The notes: a model not told the origin generated them from the sequence alone. A DNA stretch of 64,000 nucleotides from Westiellopsis prolifica IICB1 (GCF_004323185.1 NZ_NAPS01000001.1:1590101-1654100); one strand, 5' to 3'; shown: positions 45,545-54,675, numbered from the stretch's first letter. Numbers and translations are program-made.

Positions 45545-45596
45545 TTGTCTACTCGTACCCACAAAGTTTTATAATAAATGTACAGAAACACGTACA
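45545..45596 (+). promoter_or_regulatory. yefM-yoeB promoter and operator
   Basis: A plausible promoter is TTGTCT (45545-45550) with TATAAT (45570-45575), the spacing being long at 19 bp. The motifs TGTACA (45579-45584) and CGTACA (45591-45596) are 12 bp apart centre to centre, just before the antitoxin start at 45604. In E. coli the YefM-YoeB complex binds adjacent repeats with TGTACA cores 12 bp apart, so autoregulation is strongly suggested. Confidence 0.7.
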
Positions 45597-45603
45597 TAAA
45601 CTA

Positions 45604-45909
45604 ATGTTTTCTTACGAAATCACATCCCCAACTGATGCGAGAAATGACTTTTTCAAGTTGTTAGACCTAGTTGTACAAAATCATCAGGTGTATATCATCA
45701 ATCGTCGTGATAGTGAGAATGTAGCCTTGATTGCTGAGTCAGATTTGGTAAGTTTGGTGGAAACAGTTTATCTTTTGCGCTCTCCTGCGAATGCACGTCG
45801 GTTATTAGATGCTATGGAAGAATCGAAAACGGGAAAGATTCAACCTCAAACTATCGCAGAACTTCAGCAGGAATTGGGAATTGAGCAAGAAGAAGAAAAA
45901 GAAAGCTGA
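45604..45909 (+). CDS. yefM: Antitoxin, Phd/YefM family
   Basis: A 101-residue DNA-binding antitoxin that neutralises the downstream RNase and represses the operon. The N-terminal fold has A-R-N-D-F-F-K-L-L-D-L-V, V-Y-I-I-N-R-R-D-S-E-N-V-A-L-I, and a typical E-S-D-L-V-S-L-V-E-T-V-Y-L-L. The C-terminal helical tail is the toxin-binding arm. The gene overlaps the toxin gene by 29 bp. It is preceded by an operator-like double TGTACA motif. Confidence 0.93.
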   Translation: MFSYEITSPTDARNDFFKLLDLVVQNHQVYIINRRDSENVALIAESDLVSLVETVYLLRSPANARRLLDAMEESKTGKIQPQTIAELQQELGIEQEEEKES

Positions 45910-46198
45910 AAGCGAGGAAATTAAGCCAGTTGTAGTTAATCGCAGTCCTGGTTTTAGTTCTAGGTTTAAAGAAGATTTGGCTTGGTGGTTCAAGCAAGAT
46001 TTTCAGAAAGCATCAAAAATTTTGGATTTGGTGACGACTGTGATGCAAAATCCCTTTGAGGGGATCGGTAAACCAGAACCATTAAAGTATTTGGATGCAG
46101 ATATCTGGTCACGGCGAATCGACTTAGAACATCGGCTTATATATCGGGTGGGAAATACTCAAATTGATTTTCTCGCTTGCCGTTATCATTACGAATAA
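45881..46198 (+). CDS. yoeB: YoeB-family ribosome-dependent mRNA interferase toxin
   Basis: It cleaves mRNA at the ribosomal A site when free of antitoxin. The YoeB core is F-K-E-D-L-A-W-W, N-P-F-E-G-I-G-K-P-E-P-L-K, W-S-R-R-I-D-L-E-H-R-L-I-Y and C-R-Y-H-Y at the C-terminus, which includes the catalytic Glu/Arg/His/Tyr set of the family. An open frame extends upstream to ATG 45809, but that would overlap the antitoxin by 101 bp. TTG 45881 with AGCAGGA eight bases upstream gives a 105-residue product of normal size, with a Lys-rich start (six consecutive Lys). Confidence 0.9.
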   Translation: MSKKKKKKAESEEIKPVVVNRSPGFSSRFKEDLAWWFKQDFQKASKILDLVTTVMQNPFEGIGKPEPLKYLDADIWSRRIDLEHRLIYRVGNTQIDFLACRYHYE

Positions 46199-46305
46199 GG
46201 GCTTTAATTTGTTTTATAATTCATCTTTATCGAGAACATTCATTGCCAAGATAAATTTTCCGGCTCGTCGAACTTCAACATTGGCACCAGCCACGATACC
46301 AGTAA

Positions 46306-47298
46306 ATGGCTGATCTATCTTTATTTCTCTGGGCAGTCGCACCCCCTTTGTTGCTTCTGGTTTTCTATTATTGGCGCTTTTCTAATAGCCCATCTTTACT
46401 GCGACTGTTGTTATTTTTTGTCTTTGGGGGAATATCTGGTTTCATAGCATTGAGTTTAGAGTGGCTTGTGGAAACACAACTCAACTCCTTTGCAGCTTGG
46501 CGACAAATTAGTCATACTCTTACAGGTGTCGCCCTACGACAATTACTAGAAGTAGGGCCGATAGAAGAAGGTTGTAAGTTAGCAATAGTTGTGGCTCTAG
46601 GTTGGTATTTTCAGCGTCGTCAATATCGCTTACGCCCCAGTACAATCTTTATCTCTACCATAACTGTTGCTCTGGGATTTACCGCCGAAGAAAACTGGAT
46701 TTATTTTGTTAACGATACAGCATCGACTTTAGAACGAGCGATCGCAACACCAGTTCACGCTATGTTCTCTGCACCCTGGGGTTATGCCATAGCATTATCT
46801 TTAAAAAATAAGACTAGCTTACGCCAATTTCACCCAAATATTACCCAAGCTTGGCTCAATTCTGTAATTTGTCATGCCATAGTCAATGTTCTATCTACTG
46901 CTTGGCGTTATCCCCAACCGTTGTCTTTCCTCAGCTATGGTTTGTTTCCCTTTTTGTTGTGGATGTTTTGGCGACTCGAATATTTACTGCGAAAAGTACA
47001 AGGAATACCAACCATGACTTTAATTAGTGGTTACACACCACAGCAGCGTTTTTGGCAGAGGGGTTTGGTATTATTTGCTCTAATGTTGGGTGGTAATGCA
47101 CTTTTTGGGTTATTTCTGTTGATCAGAATTCTCAATTCTTTGAGTTACACACAGTTTTTTGAACTTCATATCCTGTGGTTTATACTTAGTCGCCTCTGGT
47201 TTAATCTCGTTTTCGGACTAATCGCCTGGAAAATTTATCACTATTTGCGTACTCAAGTTCGTAGTAAGCACTTTAGTGCTTATATATTCAAGGACTAA
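46306..47298 (+). CDS. PrsW-family intramembrane protease
   Basis: A multi-spanning membrane protease of 330 residues with about eight membrane helices. The glutamic-type active-site motifs are E-E-G-C-K (about 86-90), A-E-E-N-W-I-Y-F (about 125-132), H-A-M-F-S-A-P-W-G (about 150-158) and C-H-A-I-V-N. PrsW proteases cleave membrane proteins; B. subtilis PrsW cuts an anti-sigma factor. The last 13 residues (V-R-S-K-H-F-S-A-Y...) and the stop codon are encoded by the foldback repeat at 47257, so the original C-terminus has been replaced. Confidence 0.87.
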   Translation: MADLSLFLWAVAPPLLLLVFYYWRFSNSPSLLRLLLFFVFGGISGFIALSLEWLVETQLNSFAAWRQISHTLTGVALRQLLEVGPIEEGCKLAIVVALGWYFQRRQYRLRPSTIFISTITVALGFTAEENWIYFVNDTASTLERAIATPVHAMFSAPWGYAIALSLKNKTSLRQFHPNITQAWLNSVICHAIVNVLSTAWRYPQPLSFLSYGLFPFLLWMFWRLEYLLRKVQGIPTMTLISGYTPQQRFWQRGLVLFALMLGGNALFGLFLLIRILNSLSYTQFFELHILWFILSRLWFNLVFGLIAWKIYHYLRTQVRSKHFSAYIFKD

Positions 47299-47314
47299 AG
47301 TCCTTACTACGAAC
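47257..47314. repeat. Foldback repeat at 3' end of the PrsW gene
   Basis: Sister of 43431-43484: GTTCGTAGTAAG-CACTTTAGTG-CT on one arm and AGGACTAAAGTCCT-TACTACGAAC on the other. The left arm differs from the consensus by two compensatory changes that keep its own small hairpin. The repeat supplies the stop codon of the PrsW gene. Confidence 0.85.
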
Positions 47315-47320
47315 TTTTAA

Positions 47321-48193
47321 TTAAATACGTGCTAAAACTGGCTGAGTTTCGGCAATATTTACAGAATTGGATTCTGTATCAGTGCAGTAAATTTCACAAG
47401 AATTATTTGGACTTTCAATTAATTTGACTTTATAAAGTTTGGCTCCCAATTTCTCAATAGGCGATCGCAACAAATTACTGATGTGAAGTGCAATATTTTC
47501 AGCAGTAGGTACAACTTCTGAAAAATAGGGAATATCTTTGTTCAAGAAAGTGTGATCAAATGGCTCAACCACATAGTCTTCTATGACTTGATTTAATGCA
47601 CCTAAATCCACAATCATGCCAGTACGTGGATCTATTTCGCCTTTCACTGTTACTTCTAAATGATAGTTGTGTCCGTGACCGTTGGGACGCGCACACTTAC
47701 CATAAATCTCGAAGTTATCTTGATCGCTAAGATCTGGATGCGCTAGCCTGTGAGCAGCGCTAAAGTGAGTACTGACACTGAGATAAGCTTCCATTCCGTT
47801 TCCCATATAGTCTGCCCAAAGTTCAGGATTTTCAAATAGCTGCACACGGACTAGAGGTAAATGGGGTGCTAGCTTTTGCCAAATCACCCTTGCAATATTT
47901 TCTGTCGTAGGCAAAATTTGTTGAAATTCTGCCCACACATCGTTGAGATAGGAAAAGTCTAGTTGGCTAGTTACTTCTTGCTTAATCACATGTTTGACAT
48001 CAGACAAGTTCAGCACCATGCCATATTTATCTAATTCCCCAATTAGGGAGACAAATAAGACATAATTGTGTCCATGTCCTGGAAAGCGAGAGCAAACACC
48101 AAATTTCTCTAAATTCTCAGCTTCACTCAATTCTGGCAACCAATAGCGATGGCTGGCCGAAAACTGAGCGCGGCGATTCACAACGCATTGCAT
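47321..48193 (-). CDS. Tandem 6-pyruvoyltetrahydropterin synthase / QueD fusion
   Basis: Two consecutive PTPS/QueD domains (about 1-130 and 135-280), together 290 residues. These enzymes act on dihydroneopterin triphosphate in pterin or queuosine biosynthesis. The second domain is complete. It has zinc His148 (S-A-A-H-R-L), C-A-R with Cys167, zinc His173 and His175 (H-G-H-N-Y) and Asp213-His214 (F-D-H-T-F-L-N). The first has the zinc histidines (H15, H40, H42) and Cys34, but D-F-S-Y-L-N at 79-84 puts Phe80 in the catalytic His position. It is thus probably not active. A single gene, divergent from the histidine kinase. Confidence 0.9.
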   Translation of the reverse strand: MQCVVNRRAQFSASHRYWLPELSEAENLEKFGVCSRFPGHGHNYVLFVSLIGELDKYGMVLNLSDVKHVIKQEVTSQLDFSYLNDVWAEFQQILPTTENIARVIWQKLAPHLPLVRVQLFENPELWADYMGNGMEAYLSVSTHFSAAHRLAHPDLSDQDNFEIYGKCARPNGHGHNYHLEVTVKGEIDPRTGMIVDLGALNQVIEDYVVEPFDHTFLNKDIPYFSEVVPTAENIALHISNLLRSPIEKLGAKLYKVKLIESPNNSCEIYCTDTESNSVNIAETQPVLARI

Positions 48194-48447
48194 GAGTATA
48201 GTGGGAGCATTATTTAATATTTCTTAATATTTTAACGCTTCTAGGGTCAATTATTTTGTGGTTAAAAGCGATTATTGACCAATCTCTTTGTCAGAAATTA
48301 GATTTATAACCTGCCATGACTGCTTGAAGCTAAATAAACTTATGTAAATCATCTTAAAGTATGTAAACTCTAAGTGCAGTTTTCCAGGTAATTTATAAAA
48401 GGCAAAAAATTATCTCAAAGCGAAGTCAACGACTACCGAGTATTTTT

Positions 48448-51240
48448 GTGAATATATTGTTGAAGTCTGTGACTGAATTGACAAGAAAAATTTTGCTTGT
48501 TGACGACTGTCTAGAAGACCGAGCAATCTACCGTCGCTACCTATTGCAAGACAAGCAACACACATACAATATTTTAGAAGCGGATACTGGGGAAGAGGGA
48601 CTTCAATTATGTCAGCAGCAACTTCCTGATGTGATTTTACTGGATTATTTGCTGCCAGACATGGATGGACTGGAATTTTTAACACACCTGAACACTCAGT
48701 TAGGTGAAAAAAATCTTCCAGTTATTATGTTAACGGGTCAGGGAAATGAACAAATAGCAGTACAAGCGATGAAAAAAGGTGCTGCTGATTATTTAGTTAA
48801 AAGCCATACAACAACAGTCGGTCTCAGTATCACTATTCAAAATGTCTTAGAAAAAACTAGCCTAGCGGGACAACTAGAGGAGAGTGAAGGATTATTCCGG
48901 GCTACATTCAACCAAGCAGCAGTTGGTATCGCTCACGTTGGACTAGATGGACAGTGGTTACTAGTAAACCAGAAGCTTTGTAAGATTGTGGGTTATAGCC
49001 ATGAAGAACTAAATCGGCTAACTTTTCAAGACTTAACACACCCCGATGATCTCAATATTGATTTGGAGTATATTTGTCTTTTGTTGACTGGGGAAATTCC
49101 AACCTACTCAATCGAAAAGCGTTATGTCCGTAAAGATAAAACCCTGATTTGGATTAATTTGACTGTTTCCCTTGTTCGCAAAGCCTCTGGTGAGCCAAAA
49201 TATTTTATTTGCGTTGTTCAAGATATCAGCGATCGCAAACAAATAGAACAGCGATTGCAAGCTGCTCATGATCAATTAGAAAGACGAGTATCGGAACGAA
49301 CTGCTGAACTTGAGCAAGCACAAGCCAAACTAAGCGATATCATTAACAGTGCGATCGCTGCCATTATCAGTTTTCGAGTTTTTGCCAATCGAGATTGGGA
49401 GTATGAATATTTTTCTACAGGCTGTGAAACCATCTACGGCTACACTCCTCAAGAATTCATGGCAGATAAACATCTCTGGCTGTCGCGAGTACTACCAGAA
49501 GACCGAAAAACAGTAATATTACCACTTTTTGAGTATTTCTTTGCTGAAGGAGCAACGAAGATAGAGTATCGATTTTGTCATCGGGATGGTTCTATACGCT
49601 GGATTGCTAGCACTTATACCTCTCGTCGTGATCAAGTAAGAGATTGCTGGATCATTACAGCTGTGAACACTGATATTAGCGATCGCAAACAAGCAGAACA
49701 GAAAATCTGTGAACAAGCTGCATTACTTGATATTGCATCGGACGCCATTTTTGTTCGCGATTTACAACACAACATTTTCTTCTGGAACCAAGGTGCTGAA
49801 CGCCTTTACGGTTGGCAAAGTTCAGAAGTACTGGGCAAAAAAGCGAATGAAATTTTTTTTGAGGAGACTTTACCTCAAATTGAATCAGCCATGAAGACTT
49901 TGGTGGATCAGGGTAAATGGCAAGGTGAACTGGAACATACTACAAAAGATGGTAAAAAAGTCATTGTCCAAAGCCGTTGGACACTAGTACGAGATTACAC
50001 AGGACAACCAAAATTTATTCTCACTGTTAACTCTGACATTACTGAGAAAAAGCAACTCGAAGTCCAATTTTATCAGGCGCAACGGCTAGAGAGCCTCGGC
50101 ACCCTAGCAAGTGGTATAGCCCATGACATGAATAATATTCTGTCGCCAATTCTGACAGTTGCTCAACTGCTACCACTGAAACTTCCCAATTTAGATGATA
50201 AAAATCGCCAACTATTCAAAGTATTAGAAGATAACTCCAAACGTGGTGCAGAACTAGTCAAGCAAATTCTGTCTTTTGCACGGGGAGCAGAAGGTAAGCG
50301 GATTCCTCTACAAATAAAACACCTGATCAACGAACTTGAGCGGATTGTCAAAAGCACATTTCCCAAGTCAATTGAAATCTACACCGAAGTATCACAACCC
50401 CTTTCTACAGTTTTCGCAGATTCCACCCAAATACATCAGGTGTTGATGAATTTATGTGTAAATGCTCGTGATGCCATGCCCCAAGGAGGTACTCTCAGTA
50501 TTGCGGCTGAAAACTTCTTCGTTGATGAAAACTATGCGAAGATGAATCTGGAAGCCAAAATAGGTAACTACGTGGTGATTACCGTCTCAGATACAGGATG
50601 CGGTATCCCAAAAGAGTTATCGGAGCGAATTTTTGAACCCTTTTTCACAACCAAAGAACCAGGTAAAGGGACGGGATTAGGACTTTCCACAGTTATTGGT
50701 ATCATTAAAAACCACGATGGTTTTGTAAACTTGTATAGCCAAGTGGGCAAAGGGAGCCAATTTAAGGTATTTTTGCCAACGAGTGAACAAGCCGCAACAC
50801 AGGGAGATGATCACTCGCAAATACCAAAAGGTAATGGCGAATTAATTTTGGTTGTGGATGATGAAGCATCAATTCGAGAGATTACCAAAACCTCGCTCGA
50901 AGAGTACAACTATACAACTCTAATTGCTCGTGATGGCGTTGAGGCATTTTCACTCTACGCCCAACACCAAAATGAAATTCGCCTTGTGTTGATGGATATC
51001 CAAATGCCATGGATAGATGGGTTAAACGCTATTCGCGTTCTACAACAAATGAATTCTTCTGTTAAGGTGATTGCCATCAGTGGACTTGCATCCAACCGTC
51101 AAATTTTAGAAGCTAATGGTATCAACGTCGGGGCATTTTTATTGAAGCCCTACACTCTTGAGGAATTATTAAACACAATTAAATATGTATTAAGTAATAC
51201 TCTCAATAGAGAAATTAATGCCAGTGACAAGATTATCTAA
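48448..51240 (+). CDS. Hybrid sensor histidine kinase with N- and C-terminal receiver domains
   Basis: A 930-residue soluble signalling protein. A receiver domain (about 13-130, phosphoacceptor Asp66, K118) is followed by three PAS/PAC domains (about 145-265, 295-415 and 420-535). A short coiled coil joins PAS1 and PAS2. The HisKA domain has S-G-I-A-H-D-M-N-N (phosphoacceptor His559). The HATPase region has V-N-A-R-D-A-M, D-T-G-C-G-I and G-T-G-L-G-L-S. A second receiver (about 798-925, Asp850) follows. No membrane segment is present, so it is cytosolic. The start codon is GTG 48448. The signal sensed is unknown. No cognate regulator is adjacent. Confidence 0.94.
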   Translation: MNILLKSVTELTRKILLVDDCLEDRAIYRRYLLQDKQHTYNILEADTGEEGLQLCQQQLPDVILLDYLLPDMDGLEFLTHLNTQLGEKNLPVIMLTGQGNEQIAVQAMKKGAADYLVKSHTTTVGLSITIQNVLEKTSLAGQLEESEGLFRATFNQAAVGIAHVGLDGQWLLVNQKLCKIVGYSHEELNRLTFQDLTHPDDLNIDLEYICLLLTGEIPTYSIEKRYVRKDKTLIWINLTVSLVRKASGEPKYFICVVQDISDRKQIEQRLQAAHDQLERRVSERTAELEQAQAKLSDIINSAIAAIISFRVFANRDWEYEYFSTGCETIYGYTPQEFMADKHLWLSRVLPEDRKTVILPLFEYFFAEGATKIEYRFCHRDGSIRWIASTYTSRRDQVRDCWIITAVNTDISDRKQAEQKICEQAALLDIASDAIFVRDLQHNIFFWNQGAERLYGWQSSEVLGKKANEIFFEETLPQIESAMKTLVDQGKWQGELEHTTKDGKKVIVQSRWTLVRDYTGQPKFILTVNSDITEKKQLEVQFYQAQRLESLGTLASGIAHDMNNILSPILTVAQLLPLKLPNLDDKNRQLFKVLEDNSKRGAELVKQILSFARGAEGKRIPLQIKHLINELERIVKSTFPKSIEIYTEVSQPLSTVFADSTQIHQVLMNLCVNARDAMPQGGTLSIAAENFFVDENYAKMNLEAKIGNYVVITVSDTGCGIPKELSERIFEPFFTTKEPGKGTGLGLSTVIGIIKNHDGFVNLYSQVGKGSQFKVFLPTSEQAATQGDDHSQIPKGNGELILVVDDEASIREITKTSLEEYNYTTLIARDGVEAFSLYAQHQNEIRLVLMDIQMPWIDGLNAIRVLQQMNSSVKVIAISGLASNRQILEANGINVGAFLLKPYTLEELLNTIKYVLSNTLNREINASDKII

Positions 51241-51429
51241 CTGATGTCTGTATTGGCATACATAAGAGGCACAGAGCCATTTTCGATCCATATTTAAAAG
51301 CTTTGAACTTCGCTCCAATAATTTAAAATTATACAAAAATAATATGATTTTTACTGATATAATGAGCATCTTGGTATTTTTGATACTATAGTGATATCAT
51401 TTTGATATAAGTTTTGGTTTATAAAAACT

Positions 51430-52371
51430 ATGGAAGAGAAAATCAAGGAATTTCCAGCGTTTAAGGTCAACGGCTTCATCATGTTGGCTGTGGTAGTCGC
51501 GCTCACGCTGGTGGGAGGGTGGTATCTTTGGTCTCGTGTACAGGGGCTAGAAGCTTTACTAGCAAGAGGTTTGAAGGTTACTGATTTTATCGGTGGTGAG
51601 GATAGCGTTGCAGAGCTTGTTGCTTGGTTAGTTGCCACACTCCTCATTGTTGTCATCCCCTCACTGTCGGGCTTCTTTAGTGTTGAGCCGAATCAAGCGG
51701 TGGTGTTGGTGCTGTTTGGGAAATACATAGGAACAGTTCGCTCATCTGGCTTTTGGTGGACAAATCCCTTTGCTCGCAAGCAAAAAATTTCGCTGCGGGT
51801 TCGCAACTTTAACAGCAAAATCATCAAAGTTAATGATGCTGAAGGAAGTCCCATCGAAATTGCGGCGGTTGTCGTCTGGCAGGTTTTTGATTCAGCTAAA
51901 TCAAAGTTTGCAGTGGATGATTATGAAGAATTTGTCGCTATTCAAAGTGAAACCGCCATTCGCTCTTTAGCCATTCGCTATCCCTACGACAGTCCAGATG
52001 AAACAGAAACTCCTTCGCTGCGAGGAATTCCTGATGAAATTGCTCACGCTCTGCAAAAAGAACTCCAAGCCCGTTTGGAAGTAACGGGTGTAGAAGTGAT
52101 TGAAGCACGGCTCTCACATCTTGCTTATGCACCAGAAATTGCTCAAATGATGCTGCGACGACAGCAAGCAAAAGCCTTAATTGATGCACGACGGCAGATT
52201 GTTGAGGGTGCAGTGGGAATGGTGAATGAAGCGTTGAATCGTCTCAGTCAAGAACAAATGGTTGATTTGGATGACGAGCGCAAAGCTTCTATGATTAATA
52301 ACTTGTTGGTTGTTCTCACCTCTGAGCAAACCGCCCAACCTGTTATCAATGCTGGAACGCTTTATAACTAA
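51430..52371 (+). CDS. SPFH-domain (stomatin/prohibitin-like) membrane protein
   Basis: A 313-residue integral membrane protein. A membrane helix at about 15-35 is followed by a second segment (about 62-85) and the SPFH domain (about 85-285). The domain begins [16 protein letters not shown] and has S-G-F-W-W-T-N-P-F. The C-terminal part is a charged helix ([13 protein letters not shown]) rich in repeats typical of SPFH oligomers. Such proteins form ring-like microdomains that hold other membrane proteins. A 58-residue gene begins 3 bp after the stop. Confidence 0.92.
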   Translation: MEEKIKEFPAFKVNGFIMLAVVVALTLVGGWYLWSRVQGLEALLARGLKVTDFIGGEDSVAELVAWLVATLLIVVIPSLSGFFSVEPNQAVVLVLFGKYIGTVRSSGFWWTNPFARKQKISLRVRNFNSKIIKVNDAEGSPIEIAAVVVWQVFDSAKSKFAVDDYEEFVAIQSETAIRSLAIRYPYDSPDETETPSLRGIPDEIAHALQKELQARLEVTGVEVIEARLSHLAYAPEIAQMMLRRQQAKALIDARRQIVEGAVGMVNEALNRLSQEQMVDLDDERKASMINNLLVVLTSEQTAQPVINAGTLYN

Positions 52372-52374
52372 GAA

Positions 52375-52551
52375 ATGGGACAAAAAAAACGATTTTTGTT
52401 ACGTCTAGATGAGAGACTTTACGAGATGCTAGAGAAATGGTCGGCAGATGAACTAAGAAGCGTAAATGCACAGATCGAGTATCTGTTGGCTGAAGCTGTG
52501 AAGAAGGCGGGACGTTGGAAGGAAGACAAGGGTCAATCAGAGCAAGATTGA
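52375..52551 (+). CDS. Small Arc/ribbon-helix-helix-like protein, 58 aa
   Basis: A short gene immediately after the SPFH gene (3-bp gap). The sequence runs [20 protein letters not shown], then [18 protein letters not shown]. This is the strand-helix-helix pattern of Arc/CopG DNA-binding proteins, with an N-terminal strand of alternating residues, a first helix, a turn containing S-V-N and a second helix. A polar tail completes it. Such genes often follow SPFH genes in bacteria, in my experience, and are called 'Arc family DNA-binding protein'. It may be co-transcribed and autoregulatory; the target is unknown. Confidence 0.75.
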   Translation: MGQKKRFLLRLDERLYEMLEKWSADELRSVNAQIEYLLAEAVKKAGRWKEDKGQSEQD

Positions 52552-52662
52552 CTGTGAACCGAGAATCCCCGCCAGGGCTGGGGAATGTCAAATTCTGCAC
52601 TCAGGCTCAGGCAACAATTAGAATTGACATAGTGTGTCTTGGTTGGGAAAGTGTCTGATTCT

Positions 52663-54495
52663 ATGTCTCTTCGCGATCGCTACCTCGCTTTAGTTGATGA
52701 AATTGTGGAAACTACCCTCAAGGGCAAGATCAGTTCTGTTGAGCAAGTATATCAAATGTTGCTCAAAGGTGTAACGGCTGGAACGGGGGAAATTTTTGAA
52801 TTGGCGTTGAGCGATCGCCTCAATAACATTCAGCAGCAAGTGGACAATGAAAAAGACGAACTCAAAAAAGCCAAAGCTACCCGCAGTTTAAGGGCAATCA
52901 AGACAATTCAAACTCAATGGCAACGGGTTGAAGAACAAAACAAAGCCACAGAAACTACAGCAACCGCAGTTAAAGAAATTACCACAGCATCGCCCGGAGA
53001 ACAATTAGCTACTTTTTTACGTGTCACTGATCCCAATAGTCAGTATCGCCTGAACTTACAACAGCTTCAACAATTGTCAAAAACTTTACAACAGTTTGCT
53101 CAACCAGATTCTGATTTACAGCAAATTTCAGAAGGTATTACCCGTGGAATTGCATCTTGGCAGCGACTACAAGACCATTTAGTTAGCTGGATGTATGAGC
53201 AAAATCGTGAATCCTTGGGTTTTGGGGGTATCCCAGGCGAAAGCGGCCCTTGGGCTACTTGGGCTAAACAACTACAAAGCGAGTTACCCCATGCACTGTT
53301 TCGCGCCTTTGCAAAAGAGGAATCTGCCATTGATTTTGCCAGACAGTACCGTCAGATTAGCCTCAGAGATTGGGTAGAAATTACAATCATTTTCCAATAC
53401 TTACAACGGGGATTAGTCTACTGGTTTGACCAACAGCCTTACAATGTCAAAGCTGGATCAAAGCTTTCTATTTCTACACATTTGACCTTTGCAGTCATCT
53501 GGAGTCAACTGGCTAGTGGTTTTAGTGAAAATATCACCTACAGTAATGCAGCCTCGCAGGTGATGTTACAAATTTTGCGGACATTGGCTCAGGCTCAGTA
53601 TTTTCCCTTCTATGGTGGCATCTTTGCTTCTTTTTCTGGTAGTTACTTGCGCGATACCTTGAACTATCTGGATGAACCATTGCGGAGAGTCGAAGGTACG
53701 CAAGAAAAAGCCAGGATATTAACAATTTTGGGTTATTCACAACGAGCTTTGGGACAATATGACAGATCAATTAACTTTCATCAACAAGCTTTAGAGATTG
53801 CTCGTCATGCAGGCGATCGCCCCTGTGAAATCGCGAATCTCAACCATCTTAGCCGTACTTATGTGCAAGAGCAAAGATATGCAGAAGCAATAGATTACAG
53901 TCAAAGAGCATTAATCATGAGTCGGCAAACAGGGGACAGAACAGGAGAAGCCTATGCTCTAGTAAACTTGGGTTACAGCGAAGTCATGCAAGCTCAACAA
54001 CAAGAGCAAATAGAACCTGAAACCTATGAAATGCCAATTAACTATTTGCAGCAAGGTTTAAAACTATCAGAACAATTAGGCGATGTGCAAAGTAAAGCTT
54101 TGTGTTTAAGTAGTTTAGGAATTGCTTATTTAGTAATTGGAGATTCACAAAACGCTATTAAAAATTTAGAAGAAGGCTTTCAAACCGCACAGATATCTGG
54201 TGATTTATATCTCCAAGGATTAAATTTAGCTAATTTAGGTGAAGCAAATTATAACTTGGCAAATTTTGCCAGAGCGATTTACACAGGTTCTTTGGGAATG
54301 TATTTGTTAAACCAAATTGCTTCCCAAGAGTGGCTAAAAGTAGCGAAATTATTAACAAGATTACAAGAGCAACTTGGAGTAGAAGCTTTTCAAAATGCAT
54401 TGCAGCAAAATCGCTCGAAAATAATTTCTGTAATTGGTGTGGATGGGTACGATTATATTCCGCAGTTGTTAGAAGAATATAGACGCCAGATGTAA
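52663..54495 (+). CDS. TPR-repeat protein
   Basis: About 610 residues. I use ATG 52663; TTG 52639 and GTG 52651 are alternatives. The N-terminal 330 residues are helical, of unknown family, with a coiled coil near 50-95. From about 340 to 560 at least five TPR units can be counted, including A-R-I-L-T-I-L-G-Y-S-Q-R-A-L-G-Q-Y, I-A-N-L-N-H-L-S-R-T-Y, A-Y-A-L-V-N-L-G-Y-S-E-V and A-L-C-L-S-S-L-G-I-A-Y-L. These form a superhelical protein-binding surface. No catalytic C-terminal domain (such as CHAT) follows. It is a scaffold or regulatory protein; partner unknown. Confidence 0.85.
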   Translation: MSLRDRYLALVDEIVETTLKGKISSVEQVYQMLLKGVTAGTGEIFELALSDRLNNIQQQVDNEKDELKKAKATRSLRAIKTIQTQWQRVEEQNKATETTATAVKEITTASPGEQLATFLRVTDPNSQYRLNLQQLQQLSKTLQQFAQPDSDLQQISEGITRGIASWQRLQDHLVSWMYEQNRESLGFGGIPGESGPWATWAKQLQSELPHALFRAFAKEESAIDFARQYRQISLRDWVEITIIFQYLQRGLVYWFDQQPYNVKAGSKLSISTHLTFAVIWSQLASGFSENITYSNAASQVMLQILRTLAQAQYFPFYGGIFASFSGSYLRDTLNYLDEPLRRVEGTQEKARILTILGYSQRALGQYDRSINFHQQALEIARHAGDRPCEIANLNHLSRTYVQEQRYAEAIDYSQRALIMSRQTGDRTGEAYALVNLGYSEVMQAQQQEQIEPETYEMPINYLQQGLKLSEQLGDVQSKALCLSSLGIAYLVIGDSQNAIKNLEEGFQTAQISGDLYLQGLNLANLGEANYNLANFARAIYTGSLGMYLLNQIASQEWLKVAKLLTRLQEQLGVEAFQNALQQNRSKIISVIGVDGYDYIPQLLEEYRRQM

Positions 54496-54596
54496 CGCGA
54501 TCGCTTGTATTCACCTAAATCAAAAATTGCGATCGCTTTTTTTATGGGTGTAAATAGACATCTGGTGAAATTAATTGTGCTTTACCCAAAATCTTT

Positions 54597-54632
54597 GTAG
54601 AGACGCGAAATTTCGCGTCTCTACGTTTTTTT
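54597..54632. terminator. Hairpin plus T-tract between convergent genes
   Basis: A perfect 28-bp palindrome (GTAGAGACGCGAAA.., 54597-54624) is followed by G and seven T (54626-54632). It lies between the TPR and Hlip genes, which are convergent, so it can act as an intrinsic terminator for the plus strand. It belongs to the repeat family also seen at 21641, 38576 and 40095. Confidence 0.75.
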
Positions 54633-54675
54633 CTCAGAGGTCTAATGTATAGACACGCAGTGACGACTTGATTGT

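Noticed and set aside
45809-45880. Extended YoeB start at ATG 45809
   Set aside because: It would overlap the antitoxin by 101 bp and add 24 residues not found in YoeB; the TTG at 45881 fits size and ribosome-binding site.
46201-46350. Minus-strand short frame upstream of and overlapping the PrsW gene start
   Set aside because: It reads like a protein end (G-A-N-V-E-V-R-R) but is only about 45 codons, begins at a doubtful GTG inside the PrsW gene, and has no recognised family; kept only as a hint in a finding.
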